Assembly (NCBI GenBank): GCA_951213105.1
Contig: OX578152.1
Location: 74,855,180-74,919,179 of the forward strand
Reading direction: 5' to 3'
Origin: Amaurobius ferox
Taxonomy: Eukaryota > Arthropoda > Arachnida > Araneae > Amaurobiidae
DNA length: 64,000 nucleotides
Shown here: positions 11,641 to 24,120 of the stretch, piece after piece
Position numbering within the stretch: the stretch's first letter is position 1
Layout of the letters: each line of letters begins with the position of its first letter
Notes under the pieces: model-generated
Database searches by the model: none
What the model was told of the DNA's origin: nothing
The model's input: the letters and a program-made list of their open reading frames with translations, nothing else
Program-made: the position numbers and the translations under genes

Positions 11641-13249
11641 ATATAATATACACGGTAATAACACATACAATAACTAACAGATTGGAACGAAATTTTATAT
11701 CCGGCTTTGTTATAGAAAAATCTAGAACTAGATTGAATTTTTTTTAAATTCGGGCGAAAAGTTCGAAGTTTATTCGAAATTTTATATTTTATTAACATGG
11801 CGGCACAGGACAAAAATTAACACAATCATGCACAGCAGGGATTATTTATGACTCAATGTTCACGTGACTAATAGTTTCAATCACTGTTGTAAGCCGCAGT
11901 ACAATATTTGAGTTTGTGACGTAATTAGCCGCCCTAGGGGGAGGGGGAACTACCACCATGGGGGTCACATTATCAAGTATGGTACAAATTGAAAGATATT
12001 TTGAAGCTTTTTAAAGTGAAGGGCAACATGTTATCATTGTGATCATCTGGACTAACAATATAGATATTTTGAATTTTTCTTGCAGAACACTTGCAAAAAT
12101 TTGCAAAATTGACATCACAAGCTACATTAAGCTACTCAAGCTACTTAAAATTTACTTTAAGAATCCATTTCTCCATCGGTCCGTCTCTGTAACGTCGGGC
12201 GGGATATCCCCAACTTTACAACATTTTACAAATGTTGCGGAATTGATGAAAATGTCGCTAAATCGATAAAAATATCGCCAAATCTATAAAATCTGTCGCC
12301 AAGTCAATAAAAAAATGTCGCAAAATTGATAAATATGACGCTAAATCAATTACATTAAATGCGTTTTTTTAGGAGATAGTACTGTAGTGAAGTTTCGAAA
12401 GCGTTTATCTGTCAACCCAACTGTCCCACTTGCCTACAAATTTGGCGACATTTGTAATGTCCCCAAATGACACAAAATACCGCCAAATAAACGAAAATTT
12501 CTCTAGATTGAAAAAATGATCCCAACTTGATAAAATGATGACGCATAATTGTGCAAAATTAAGTTCAAAATCCTTGATAATCAAAGTTGTTGTGTGGGAA
12601 TTATTAATTTAATATCATAATAATCCATATCTCTTTCTGTCCGTCATAACGCTTAGTGAAAAATTTGTTGTGATGCAGTTTTTTTTTTCCAAAATATCGC
12701 CAAATCGATAAAAATAATCAACATGCCGTTAAATCAATGAAATTGTGTTTTGATATACAATATCGATGATATTTGATATCAATGAAATTGTGTTTTTATT
12801 TTTTTTAGATAGTATTGTAATGATGTATCGATAGCGTTTGCCTCGGTCTTGCCTCGGTCTTGGGGCTGGAAAAATCTTTGTTCCAAATGAGCACAATTAT
12901 AGCATGTTATCTGGTACGTTGTTAAAATCTGATAAAAAAAAATCACGAAATGGATTCTGGAATGAGAAATTTAAGTTGAGCAACACTACAAATAATTTAC
13001 TTTTTTTTTTGTACTGGTAACACGAAAAATGCACACAGAGACGCATATTTTATTACGCATATAATAATATGTACTATTAAAAACATATATTGTCTATTCC
13101 TTGAGAGAGTTTAAATTTGTGTTTTGTCTGTTGTTAAGATTCCCATGAATGCAGTAATTATGATTTTCTCATGCTTGTTGTCAAAAATTTTTATTACATA
13201 TATATAGTTACTTCAATAAATCAATTATTATCATATTTTTAACTTACAG
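11641..13249. other. Intron 2, quasi-repetitive AT-rich sequence
   Basis: Holds arrays of about 19-20 bp quasi-repeats of the type AATTGATAAAAATGTCGCC (12240-12760), like those inside family B. A block at about 11965-12090 containing TTTAAAGTGAAGGGCAACA recurs at 53204-53335. No gene recognised. Confidence 0.45.
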
Positions 13250-13412
13250 AACTGCTGATTCACCTGATTGAAAAGCAGTGTGAGTGATGTGAACAAGATA
13301 GTACTGGATTATCCTATGCATTTACCTGTTATAACTAAATGTCCATCATGTTATTTAATTAAAGCTTGTAATTTCGTGTTGATATTTGAATAAACTATTT
13401 TTCTTTAAATCT
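13250..13412 (+). other. Probable 3' UTR exon of the granulin-like gene
   Basis: A strong acceptor (TTTTTAACTTACAG ending at 13249) is followed by about 160 bp that ends shortly after an AATAAA. The matching donor is GTAAGT at 8110, 20 bp after the stop codon. A UTR-only last exon explains why no coding frame continues here. The exact cleavage site is inferred. Confidence 0.55.
13389..13394 (+). promoter_or_regulatory. Polyadenylation signal AATAAA
   Basis: Canonical hexamer near the end of the presumed 3' UTR exon of the granulin-like gene. Given the high A+T content, its position is the only argument that it is used. Confidence 0.5.
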
Positions 13413-13509
13413 AGTTTATGAATTGCATAATTAATTCTGATCCGCGACTCACTATATTGAAACTATTGATTTGCAAACTATAAAATTAGTTCTATATAAA
13501 AATACCACT

Positions 13510-16064
13510 TTTTAACACTTTATAACAAAGTTCAAAAGTGTTTATGACTTTAGTCATCCCGTTTGTCTGTCTGTCTGTCTGTCTGTTCGTTCGCACGATG
13601 ACTGCCGTAAAAATTACTTTATCAAAATAAAATTTTAGTATGCTGTTGAGACGATCTGTGGGATATATGGGAATGTAAATGAATAATATCACCCAATTAG
13701 TTTTGGATTGAACCCAGGTTAATAAAATGAAGTATATTGAACTCCATGAGACCTAATTTTTCAAACATTTTTTAAGCGAAGTTAAAATTCACAAATTGCT
13801 TCGAAAATTTTTGGAAATATTCAAATTATCCTATAATATATATAAAAAGAATTTCAGCAAAATATGTTCAATAGTTTTTTAAATAAAAATTAAAATAATA
13901 ATTACTCCCATACAATATGAAGAGTTCACACACTTCAAAATAAAACATGACATTCATCTTTTTTCCCAGAGTAAAAATCGTGATTTTTATTCTTCTAAAT
14001 TTAGATTTAGTGTTGCATCCGCCTTAAAACCGCATTATTTTGTATTATCTTCTGTGCATCTATATTCTGCGCCAAAGCAATTACAATATTTTTTAGTTGA
14101 AATGATCATCAAACTTTGATTATTCCACAATTATGCCTAATTTTAACATATGTAGAATGGAAACAAATCAAGCTCTAAGTTCAGTTGTAAATGAATTACT
14201 GAATTTTTAACGCAAAATTATTTAGCTATGGAGTCTGGAATATTGGTGATATGAATGAAATATTCATTGATTTTACAGAAAAGCAGACGATTTTATACAA
14301 TTGCCTTTTTCAATGAAGTTTTAAGTATTGAGTTAGAAAGTACTTTTACCTCCATAGTTTTAAATTTCCAAGTAAAATAAATTATTGTAGTAGTACTGTG
14401 ATACTTTATGAAAATGTAGACAAGTGATAGTAAGATGAATTGTATAAGAATTGCTGAATTTTTTCCACGCAAAATTATTTAACTCTGGAGTCTGGAATAA
14501 AAGTGTATGAATGAAATATTCACTGCATTTACATAGAGAGCCAGACGATTTATATTTCCATGACGTCATTTGAATAAAGTTCATTTTTTCTTCGATGAAG
14601 CTTGAAGCTTTCAAGTAAAATGAATTATTGCAGTTCTGCGATAATTAAAAAAATATCACCACAAAATGTATCGTATTTTAGAGATGCCATACATTCAGCG
14701 GATTGCTTTCCAGTTGGAATGTGCTTCATAATCAATGCTTTATACATGATTGAACTTTCTTGTTTAAATTATACATACAGATTTATTAATTATATGTTTT
14801 ACTAAATCATAACTTCGTAATAGATAGAGCAACGTTCCCGGAATCAGTGGCCTGTAAAGAGCAAGATTACGTTGGGCACCGAGGAATGTTGAGAACCATG
14901 CTACATAAATACAAGAAAGATCAATCATGCATAAAGCATTGATTATGAGACATTTCCAACTGAAATTCCAACTGAAATTTTATTTAAACATCTCTACAAT
15001 ACGATACATTCCTCGGTAATAATTTTAAAATTATAATAATACTACAATAATTTATTATATTTGAAAACTTCATCGAAACAAATTAAATGTATTCAAATGA
15101 CGTCATCGAAATATAACACGCCTGGCTCTCTCTATAAAAGCAGTATTTCATTCATTGACTTTTTTCCATTCATTCCATTCATCACAATACTGTAACAATT
15201 TATTTTATTTAAAAACTTAAGACCATAGAGGTACAAGTAATTAAACTCTATGCTTAAAACTTCATCGAAAAAATCGTCTGCTTCTCAATCAATGAATATT
15301 TCATTCAGATCAGCAATATTGCAAACTCCATGAGCTAATTTTGCGTTAAAGAAATGCAGCAATTCTTATACAACTCATTCCACATCTTTTGGTATTTACA
15401 TTCTTCATAAGTGAAAATTAGGCTTCGTTGTAGAAATAATCAAAGTTGGATGATCATTTAAACTCAAATATATTGTAATTGCGTTGTTTCAGTATGTAGA
15501 TGCACAGAATTTAAGCAAAAATAAAGCGGTTTTAGGACGGATACAACACTAAATATGAATTAAAAAAGACTTTAAAAATCACGATTTTGACACAAGATGG
15601 ATGTCATATTTTATTTTGAAGTGGGTCACGTGATCTCTTCATATCGTGGTCACGTGATCGCTTCATATAAGAGGTGTAATTATTATTTTAATTTTTATTT
15701 TAAAAACTACTAAATATATTTTGCTGAAATTGTTTTTATATATTTTGTGGAATAATTTGAATATTTCTTAAAACTTTCGAAGCAATTTGTGAATTTTAAA
15801 ACCCTTAAAAAAATGTTTGAAAAATTAGGTCCCATAGGGCTCAATGTATTTCATTATTTCAACCCGGGTTCAATCCAAAACTAATTGTGTGATATTATTC
15901 ATTTATATTCTCATAGGTCCCACAGACCGTTTGAACAACATACTAAAATTTCATTTTTATTAAGTCATTTTTACGGCAGTTATCGTACTAACGGACAGAC
16001 AGACAGACAGACAGACAGAATGATCAAAGTCATAAACACTTTTCAACTATGTTGTAAAGTGTTA
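13510..16064. mobile_element. Family E: large inverted-repeat element (copy E1, about 2.5 kb)
   Basis: Left arm (13510 to about 14790) and right arm (about 14880 to 16064) are diverged reverse complements, with a spacer of about 90 bp near 14815-14880. Each outer end carries a hairpin (AACACTTT...AAAGTGTT) followed inward by a GACA/GTCT microsatellite (13561-13587 and 15991-16019) and the conserved block TTACGGCAGTTATCG. A second copy is at 48030-52506. No transposase is visible. Confidence 0.65.
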
Positions 16065-16630
16065 ATAAGAGGAAAAATCTGGCCTACAGCGTGAGACAAA
16101 CTGAATCAAACTTTTCGTTATGTATGTAAGAGATGATCGTTTAATGATTAATGAGCTCGGCTGGTTTTATTTAATTCCAAAAAATAAACACGATATACGT
16201 ATATCAAGCGTGTTGCTTGTATGTAGTATGCCTCGTATTTAATTAGAAGTATCCCTGGTATAATCCCTGGTATTTAATTACAGTACAGTTTTCTCCATGA
16301 AGTTTAATGTGATTTTTTTACTGATGAGATTGGTGGTTTTAAATTGTTTCTGCAGAAATTTTTGTCCAGAAAAATGGCATATATTTTTAAATTAAAATTT
16401 TGTTTCATGAAATTTATACAGTTATTATTTATTTAATGCTTCTCGAAATTGTAGATTTAAGTGAAGCATTTTAAAGGAAAAATATTATATTTCTTGGATT
16501 ACAAAAAAGGAGTTCCACAGTGTTCCGATAAAATTGTAATGAAACATTATTAACCACTCCAATATATGTTTAAAAATTTTTTCCCTCAATCTGCTCCAAT
16601 CTTATTTTGATTTGTTAGTGGCTCTCTATA
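16065..16630. other. AT-rich non-coding, no gene seen
   Basis: Nothing recognisable between the family E element and the mariner-like MITE. Confidence 0.45.
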
Positions 16631-17486
16631 CAGGGTGTCCCAAAAAGATTGAAACGCGCTTTAATTATTTACCTGTTGGAGATAAGTGGGCAATTTAAAT
16701 TTCAAAAATGTTGAAAGTAAAGTAGGAAATTTGACTACATTAATGAAATAGTTCCCCTATTCATTTTCATAAAAGTTATACTTTTTAAATTTTTATATGA
16801 CCCTCCTTAGACAAATTTAGTCAATCAGAAAAATTTTATTTTTAATGCAACAAGATCATTAAAAAAGCCGCATATCTATATTTTTAAAATCAAATAAATT
16901 ATGATAAAGGAAGAAACCTGATTTATACCAGTTTTCCGTACCATGTCACAGACTGTTTCATCAGTGATAATAGGGATCAGAAACACACACACACACAAAT
17001 TGACGATGGAAATTGTTTAGATCAAAAATATGTTAATATGTGACAAAAAATTTTATCACAAAAGCATCTAAATAAAGTATTACACAGACAGAGATCATAT
17101 GAAGCAGTGGTACTCACTACGCGGTTGGGTATCCTATGTATTATCATCCAGGTTTATATTTTTTGTGATATGTCACAAATTTACATTTAGGATCCCTATT
17201 CACAATGTTTAATTTTCAATTAAATATAACTCGCTCAATTTTAAAGATACAGATATGCGAGTTTTTTTAATGATAGTGTTGCAATAAAAATAAAAATTTT
17301 CTGATTTACCCAATTTGTCTAAGGGGGTCGTATAAAAATTTAAAAAGTGTAACTTTTTGAAAATGAATGGGAGGACTATTCCATTAACGTAGTCTTATTT
17401 CCTACCTTACTTTCAAGATGTTTGCAATTTACATTGCCCACTTATCTCCAACAGGTAACGCGTTTCAATCTTTTTGGGACACCCTG
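16631..17486. mobile_element. mariner/Tc1-like MITE with long terminal inverted repeats (856 bp)
   Basis: Starts CAGGGTGTCCCAAAAAGATT and ends with its complement, flanked by TA on both sides (TATA on the right). The arms match over about 280 bp each, diverging toward the middle, where a small (CA)n occurs at about 16985-16997. No transposase frame remains. The TA target and the CAGGGTGTCCCAAAAAG end point to the IS630-Tc1-mariner group. Confidence 0.8.
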
Positions 17487-18153
17487 TATAACCCTCACAT
17501 TTTTTGCCTGCAAATTGATGTTAATCTGCACGTTCTGATTTGTATTGAATAAATATAAAATACAGAAATCATAAAATCATGATTATATGAAAATTATTAA
17601 AAGTAATTTTAAAATGCTTGTGGGCAAGTTAACAGAGTTATAGATATACAGGCCTAAAATACTTCAAAACATTATATAGAAAATATTCAATCCGTTTGCA
17701 GGAAAAATTAAGTATTTTATTATTTCGAAAGCTGAATTAACACAACCGATTGCTAAAGTCATATTTTCTATAGATTTTTGCAATTTTTTCAACCAAATAT
17801 ATCTTCTAATCGTGGAACGCATTCTTTATTGATGACATTTTCTGATGTTGAATAATAGTGTTCTTTGAATGTTATTCCATTTTTGCTTATAAAATCTGCT
17901 GTCCCTTTATGTATCAATTTTGCAACAAATAGTGTGTTTCGAATACTTTTGAGCCTACATAATTTGAAAATAATGGTAATGATGGCTATTTCTGCTATTT
18001 TGTACATTCGGAGGTGATATTGTAGTATAATTTCAACTTCTTTTCTGTTTATTAACAGAAATACCGACTTTTATTCTACTTAAGATACTGCATACAGCAT
18101 AAATGTCTAGCATTTCCTGGCTTTTCTAAATTCGATTGATCCGAAAAGAGTAC
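17487..18153. other. Unassigned; one short minus-strand open frame
   Basis: A 72-codon frame on the minus strand (17789-18007) has balanced composition and no repeat character, but no motif I recognise and no clear splice context. It could be a stray exon or chance. Nothing else seen. Confidence 0.25.
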
Positions 18154-18600
18154 TGTTGCGAGCGAGCAATGTCTGTTTGGTGTCTCCTCTTTCGTCTGTC
18201 TCGAAGACCAGACGAAGAAAATGCAATGCATGACGTCATCATGATGTGAGGATGACGTGATCCCTGGGTTTCCAGGATTTTACAATTAAAAGAAGGGTTG
18301 TCAGATTTGACGATATATCGCCAATTTGGCGACATTCGGAAGATTTCAGAAACTCCTCGATAGAACGATTATTCTTAGAGATAGATATTTCCAGAAATTT
18401 CTATGGAGAGATTATAAAAAGAACACCCCTCCGTTGGAGTGCAGTTGAGAAATTGATGTGACACGAGCTACATTGGACTGTGATTTTTGTCAATGTTTTG
18501 AGAATAACAGCCGTTGTTTTGTGAAATTATTTTTGTCAGCATTTTGAGAATAATTTCGCTTATTCCAACGTTTACAGTACTCCGTGCATTAAGATGCTTC
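18154..18600 (+). mobile_element. LTR-like block H1 (5' part)
   Basis: Starts TGTTGCGAGCGAGCAATG, matching as a terminal inverted pair the TCGCAACA ends of H2 and H3. It contains a TATA box (ATTATAAAAAG near 18413) followed by a start-like CGTTGGAGTGCAGTTGAG, a stretch shared with H2 (TTTTGAGAATA motifs), and the palindrome TCGCCAATTTGGCGA at 18318-18332. The 3' part is lost or diverged. Confidence 0.45.
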
Positions 18601-19360
18601 ACAGAAAAAACTGAACCATGTTGGGTAGAGAACAGGAAGGAAATCCGAAAGTGCTATTTTTCGAAAATTGGCATCACCATCTGTATACAGTATAGTTCGT
18701 ATTTGGTGGCGCTGTTGTTCTCAAGATCTTGTTTTTTAGGGATTCTGCCCATTCAATAATGTTAATTCATTTAGTTTTGGAAGTGTGCAAGAGATGGCTC
18801 CACCATCGTTAAGGTCTCAAATGTGCTGAAGCAGTTGACCATTGCAAAGTATTCCTGCCGTTTCCCTTCCTACTCTCTGCCTTCATGACTGAACTAAGCA
18901 TTTAGAAATTTATCTCGTATTACTGAATTGGTAATTGACCATCTAAAGCAAAGTTACGTTATTCATATGGGCTCGAGCATTTTGGCACAATAGCCGTGTT
19001 ATCACTTCAGCTGAGGATGTTAACTTAGTTTGACTGTAAATAAATAAATAAACAATAAATATAATATTTGTTTTTCATAAAGGGAAAACCCCAAAATTTT
19101 CATATTCGAAAAGAATCATGTTTTACATCAATTTAAAATAGGCAACCGTGATTACTCACTATTCTTTTTTCATTTTTATATTGGAGTACCCTACAATATG
19201 GCCGATTAATGTGACGTGGTTGTAATCAATCTGTAATACATAACTCAATATCCTGACATTATACGCGTGCGAAATAATTATCGTCTTGTAGTAAGAAAAT
19301 TTTCAGATAGTCGTCATAAATATACGTGTACTTTTAGTTTTCAAAGATATTTCAATAAAA
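18601..19360. other. AT-rich non-coding, no gene seen
   Basis: The frame at 18514-18759 begins inside the LTR-like block and is probably fortuitous. Nothing else recognised. Confidence 0.4.
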
Positions 19361-19714
19361 ATGCTTATCATCGTGCTTATGAAAATTATATTCATTCTTA
19401 TCTTAGGTTTTGTGTCCCTTTCTGCATCTGCATTGGGCATGATGGTAATAGAATTTTGCAGTGAAAATAATACTGTAGTAGAAGATTATATTTTGAATGA
19501 TCTAAAGCAAATTTTCCCAAATGTGTTGGATTATTTATTTGGTGCGATCTTTATTTTTAGTGGACTAAGAAATGCTGAAGTTGTAATATTCATCTGCATG
19601 AATTGTTTAATTCTAGAAATGTTACAACAGCCGGAACTCTGCATAAGAACACTGATTATAATTCTATTTATTCTATCAGTACTTGCCACATTGAAGAAAG
19701 TTATAAAAAGATAA
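19361..19714 (+). CDS. Putative small multi-pass membrane protein, unknown
   Basis: A 117-residue intronless frame in very AT-rich DNA, longer than its surroundings would give by chance. Residues about 1-26 form a signal peptide or first membrane segment (KIIFILILGFVSLSASALG). A polar stretch with one N-glycosylation-like NNT follows (about 33-52). Hydrophobic segments lie at about 53-70, 74-90 and 95-112, and the basic C-terminus is KKVIKR. The ATG has A at -3, and an ATTAAA polyadenylation variant lies at 19806-19811, about 90 bp after the stop. I do not recognise a family. Alternatives: an exon of a larger receptor, or a chance frame, since AT-rich DNA favours Ile/Leu/Phe codons. An overlapping frame at 19267-19464 is likely a shadow. 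Confidence 0.35.
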   Translation: MLIIVLMKIIFILILGFVSLSASALGMMVIEFCSENNTVVEDYILNDLKQIFPNVLDYLFGAIFIFSGLRNAEVVIFICMNCLILEMLQQPELCIRTLIIILFILSVLATLKKVIKR

Positions 19715-19829
19715 GATTGCGGCACCTCGTATTCCAGAAACATCTAATATTCACTAGTCGAGATCGCTAAATTTCTGCAACAATATTGTCATATCTATCA
19801 TGTGAATTAAATTTATAAATATTTTATTT

Positions 19830-20954
19830 TTGCTTGCCAATTCGTAACCTATTCCACGTCTATGCATGCTTATTTTTTTTCTCTTTACTACATATTTTGA
19901 ACATACTGGCCAGTATTTCCCAAATTTACAACGTTCGTGTACCTCTTTTTAGATAATTTCTGTCCAACCATGTTTTTATGTGTCTGTGTATGTCTATCTC
20001 AGGTCTTCCAAATCTTGGACAATAATCTCAATCCCCTAAATCGGCAAATACTACATATCTTCAAAACGCTGTCTTCCCTGCTAGTTTTTAATTTAGAAAT
20101 TTTTAAAGGCCAAAAGTGTGGCAAATTACAGGTTTCAGTTTAAAATAAATAAAATAAACTTAGTAGATTTTTATGCAAATTTTTGCAGACGGACAAAATA
20201 TAGTTGCAAATGGAGGCAAATTAAGGGTGCTATGGCTCCGTGCTTTTTTAATTTAATTGAGTGGGTTATAAGTATTATTTACACAGCGGATAATTTATCA
20301 ACGCAGCTGGTATACGCATTTAATATTCGTACTAGTTGACATATTTATTTAATTTGAAAAATATTATATTTATGTATTACAATTATTTTTGTCATAGTAT
20401 TATAATAAATTAAACAATTTGATAAGTGCAGAATACCCCTTGAATGTTTTTCATGTAACCACAAGGGTACACGTATCCCTGTTTGAAGAACACTGATATA
20501 GACTATTAAAACGCGTCTGACTATATAGGGATCTGTTAGAAAACTATTCGGAGATCAAACACGTGAATTCGGGATGTACAAATTAGACGTGGGTCTTAAG
20601 TAAGAGGCACGTATCTTCAAATGAAAGTGATCAAAATGAAAAATTTCTTTCCATCTCCTTACTAACACTGCGAGTGTTGTACCTTTTTGAAGATTATCCT
20701 TTAATTTTGTGCACCAATGTATTTTAAAATGCCTACTTTTCAATCTTTTAATATTAATAGTGAAACCCGCGAGCATTCTGCATTATTAGTATTTATTTAA
20801 AAATCAGCGGTTGCTCCAATCCGATGGAACAAGTTTATTCGATTTTTTCAGACTCATTTATTTTGTTTGTAGGCTTTCAAAGCACTACAAATTACTTACT
20901 AATTATTTATGGCTAGCTAGGAATTTTAGTTTTCACTTTAAAATATCAAATAAT
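19830..20954. other. AT-rich non-coding, no gene seen
   Basis: Several short frames on both strands without motifs or consistent splice signals. No recognised element. Confidence 0.4.
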
Positions 20955-21365
20955 TTTACTAACTTGCTTAGCGGTATATAAAATAAACTTATACATCTGA
21001 CGATATTTTACATGCAATTTAATTTATAAACTTGCTTATTGCTATAAAAATAAACTTGCCCGGCGGTATATAAAATAAACTTATACAATATATCTGACGC
21101 GATTTTGCATTTTACTTAATCTATAAACTTGCCTGTTGCTACATAAAATAAACTTATCCAATATATCTGACGAGCTTTTACATTCAACTTAATCTATATA
21201 CTAGCCTGGCGGTGTATAAAATAAATATATACAATATATCTGGCGAGATTTTATATTCAATTTAATTTATAAACTTGCCTGGCGGTATATAAAATAAACT
21301 TATACAATATATCTAACGATATTTTACATTCAACTAAATCTATAAACTTGCCTACGGCGGTACAT
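20955..21365 (+). repeat. Tandem repeat, about 73 bp unit, about 5 copies
   Basis: Unit core GGCGGTATATAAAATAAACT followed by ATACAATATATCTGACGAGA. Successive starts at about 21062, 21135, 21208, 21281 and 21356 give a 73-75 bp period. The first unit is partly deleted. Confidence 0.8.
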
Positions 21366-22159
21366 GAATACTTGAGTATGTATACAATATACTTGAGTAT
21401 GTATAGTTTCATTTATTCTGTTCAAACCTCTCGCCAATCATTAAACTTCTTCAGAATCCCCAAATTCATTTAACCTCCTAATTTTTAAACAAAATATAAT
21501 ATCTCATTCTCATGCACGAATATTTTACCAAGGAATCAGTAAACAGTTTGAGCTGCAACAATCGTTACATTTTAAGTCTAAGGGGGGGGGGGGGTCTTCC
21601 AACCCACCGGAAAATATAGGCTAAAATACTAAAATATCGAAATCATAACCACTATACCTCGAAAACTAAGAGCCCGATCCAAAATCAAATTATACACACT
21701 TGTGAGGATTTCAAAGAACTACAAAAAATATCTTGCTTATTGTTTACAGGTAACACTTTTAGTTTCTGAGATATGAGCATTACAAACTTGGGAAACGGAA
21801 AGCTTTCAAGCTTCTTCAACTTGACAAGGAGATTACTCGAAATATATAAGCGTTTTTTTTTTTAAATAAATATAGATTTAAATACTAAATTTCTTCATAC
21901 ATATTTTTGTTCATTACTATTTCCATTTATCCTTTATAGTTTCGAAGATAATTCGAGTGAAAGTAAGAAAAATGAAAACATCTCGTTCAGGCAGATACTT
22001 TAAGTTTTTTGGGGGAAAATGTTCAATATAATAAAATATTGAAATTATTTTTATGAATTCATCATCTGGATTCTATTATATATTCATAATCTGGACAAAA
22101 CAAGAAAAATTGTTTACATTTTTATCTATTCGGTTCGTAAATATAAGCTTCCAAAGTGT
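21366..22159. other. Non-coding, G-run, no gene seen
   Basis: A 13 bp G homopolymer at about 21582-21594. The rest is AT-rich without a recognised element. Confidence 0.45.
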
Positions 22160-22163
22160 TTAA

Positions 22164-22378
22164 CACTAGAACAACGGAAGCGGTCATTTTGACTGCATAA
22201 CTGCTTTGAGAAATGATTTCTCCAAAACGGCTAATCCCAGCCCATTGACATTTTATGACCTTTCTTATTTTCTTTAAGTTATTGAAAACACAGAGGAAAA
22301 TTATTCTTTGTTTTATAATAATTCAAATTGACCTCTGCTCGTTGTTCTAGGTAATTCAAAATATCCGTCGTTCTAGTG
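22164..22378. mobile_element. piggyBac-like MITE (215 bp)
   Basis: Ends CACTAGAACAACGGA and TCCGTCGTTCTAGTG, flanked by TTAA at 22160-22163 and 22379-22382. No coding content. The right TTAA is shared with the next element. Confidence 0.75.
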
Positions 22379-22382
22379 TTAA

Positions 22383-22881
22383 ACCATGGAGGTAAAAGTA
22401 AGGAGATAAAATTTCCTATTAAGAAAACGACAACATCGTTTGAGACAATCATTCAGCTGGAGCTGAGATAAGACAATAGCCCTGCATTGTATGCATTTCT
22501 ATGGCGATAAGCTTAAAATATTTATTTAAACTGTCAATTTTGTACAAATAAATTATTAGCACAATGCAAAGTAGAACTAAGACAATAAATAATATTCCTA
22601 CGTAATCAAAATTATTTTATCTTTCGATTTATTTTTATTTCCTTATATTCTGTACTCTATAGTACAAATATAAATAAATACTGGTTAATTGTACTCATAA
22701 TTAGAGAGCCCTTAATAAAAAATAATCAAAAATGCATATACTATGCTTTTCTGCTGTGTCAACTAACAATAGCAGCTACTTTACTAACACTAGCGACACC
22801 TAGATATAATTCTTAAAGAATTATGGCATTTTCAAGCGTATCATCCATAGGAACATCATCTCCTTCTTTCTAACTCCATGG
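22383..22881. mobile_element. Family G TTAA element, copy G1 (about 0.5 kb)
   Basis: Inverted ends built on CCATGGAG(G/T)TA-AA---AAGGAGAT. TTAA lies directly before the left end and TTAA one base after the right end. Internal sequence is shared with copies at 25421 and 60347. No transposase. Confidence 0.6.
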
Positions 22882-22886
22882 TTTAA

Positions 22887-23354
22887 ACGTTTATCGTAAC
22901 GTTCTGATTTCGTGCCAAAGAAAAAACATATAGATGTTATTCACATCAAAACTGGTTTATGGTATATATATACCGTAAAATCGTCACAATAGAATCGGGG
23001 TTTTGTTTTCCGAAAGCTAAAACCAGGGGATCAACCAAATCCGCTCTGATTGTTGAGGTAGCAATGCAATATCACCTTGTTTCTGTTTATAAATACAAGT
23101 AAATATAAAAATTTCGTTTTATGGCTAAAAGCTTTTATTCACAACTTGATATGAGTAGTATCACATGGCAAAACTTTTATCTTTTATATATCGTATATAG
23201 AAGCGTAGCTGATTATTGGACTCCTTTTCAACTATCTTACAACAATGAAATTTTTATATGGTTGGAAACTTATAAAATTGGAAACTTATAATAAATTTAT
23301 AAACTTATAAGTTGGAAACTTATAATAAACTTATAAAATTATTGGAATATATTT
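22887..23354. other. AT-rich non-coding, no gene seen
   Basis: Contains a small local repeat (TTGGAAACTTATAA...) near 23260-23335. No gene. Confidence 0.45.
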
Positions 23355-23890
23355 CCCCCCCTCTCACTTTCGTTTCTTTCGAAGCCAGACAGAGAAAACA
23401 CCCTTACAAGCATCCTTTCCCATAACGTGAGTCTAGGTTTGCCATAATCTGAAGTTCAAAGAGAGGTTTCTAGGTTTGGCGATTTATAGCCAATTTGGCT
23501 ACGTTTGGCGACATTTCGAAACTTCGAAAAACACCTCGAAACAGCCAGTATTCTAAGAGATATGAGATATTTCCAGAAGTTTCTATAGACAGTCTATAAA
23601 AGGAGTCATCACTCAGTTGGAGAGCAATTGACGTGATACGAACTACATTGAGCTATGATTTTCGTCAATGTTTTGAGAATAGTAGCTGCTGTTTTGTGAA
23701 ATGAAATACTTCAATATTTTGAGAATAGTGTTGAATGTTTTATGAAATAGATGGAGCATTTAAGTACTGCTTAACTGTATATTTTTCCTGTTTACGCTGT
23801 GTTTGAGAATAAGTGTTAGTTATCCAGAAATTTTGACTCAATCTTGTATCCTTGGCGCACACCCAGGATTCTCGAAGATACATCGCAACA
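23355..23890 (+). mobile_element. LTR-like block H2
   Basis: Shares with H1 the order palindromic TTGGCGA motifs, TATA box (CTATAAAAGGAG near 23596), start-like TCAGTTGGAGAGCAATTGAC, and TTTTGAGAATA repeats. It shares with H3 the tail (GACTCAATCTTGTATCC) and ends in ATCGCAACA. Probably a solo LTR or LTR remnant; no internal retrotransposon genes follow. Confidence 0.5.
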
Positions 23891-24120
23891 ATATATACAA
23901 GCGAAACTGGATATTGGACTCTTCTTTTATGGGATTTTTGTGGACCAATTCGCAAAAAAATGCTGGTTCTTATTTTGGAGTATCCGCCAAATTTTAATAA
24001 ATTAAAATGTCCTACTAGACTCAGCTGTGTACCAAGTTTCAGATCTCTAGGTCGTAGGAAAATATATATGAAATGCAAAGTATGCTTTGAAACAAACAAG
24101 ACACCGGCCATGACGAATTA
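23891..24120. other. Fragment resembling family A interior
   Basis: Contains GGGATTTTTGTGGACCAATTCGC and CGCCAAATTTTAATAAATTA, like the internal block of family A, but without either family A end. Open frames across it on both strands are accidental. Confidence 0.35.
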
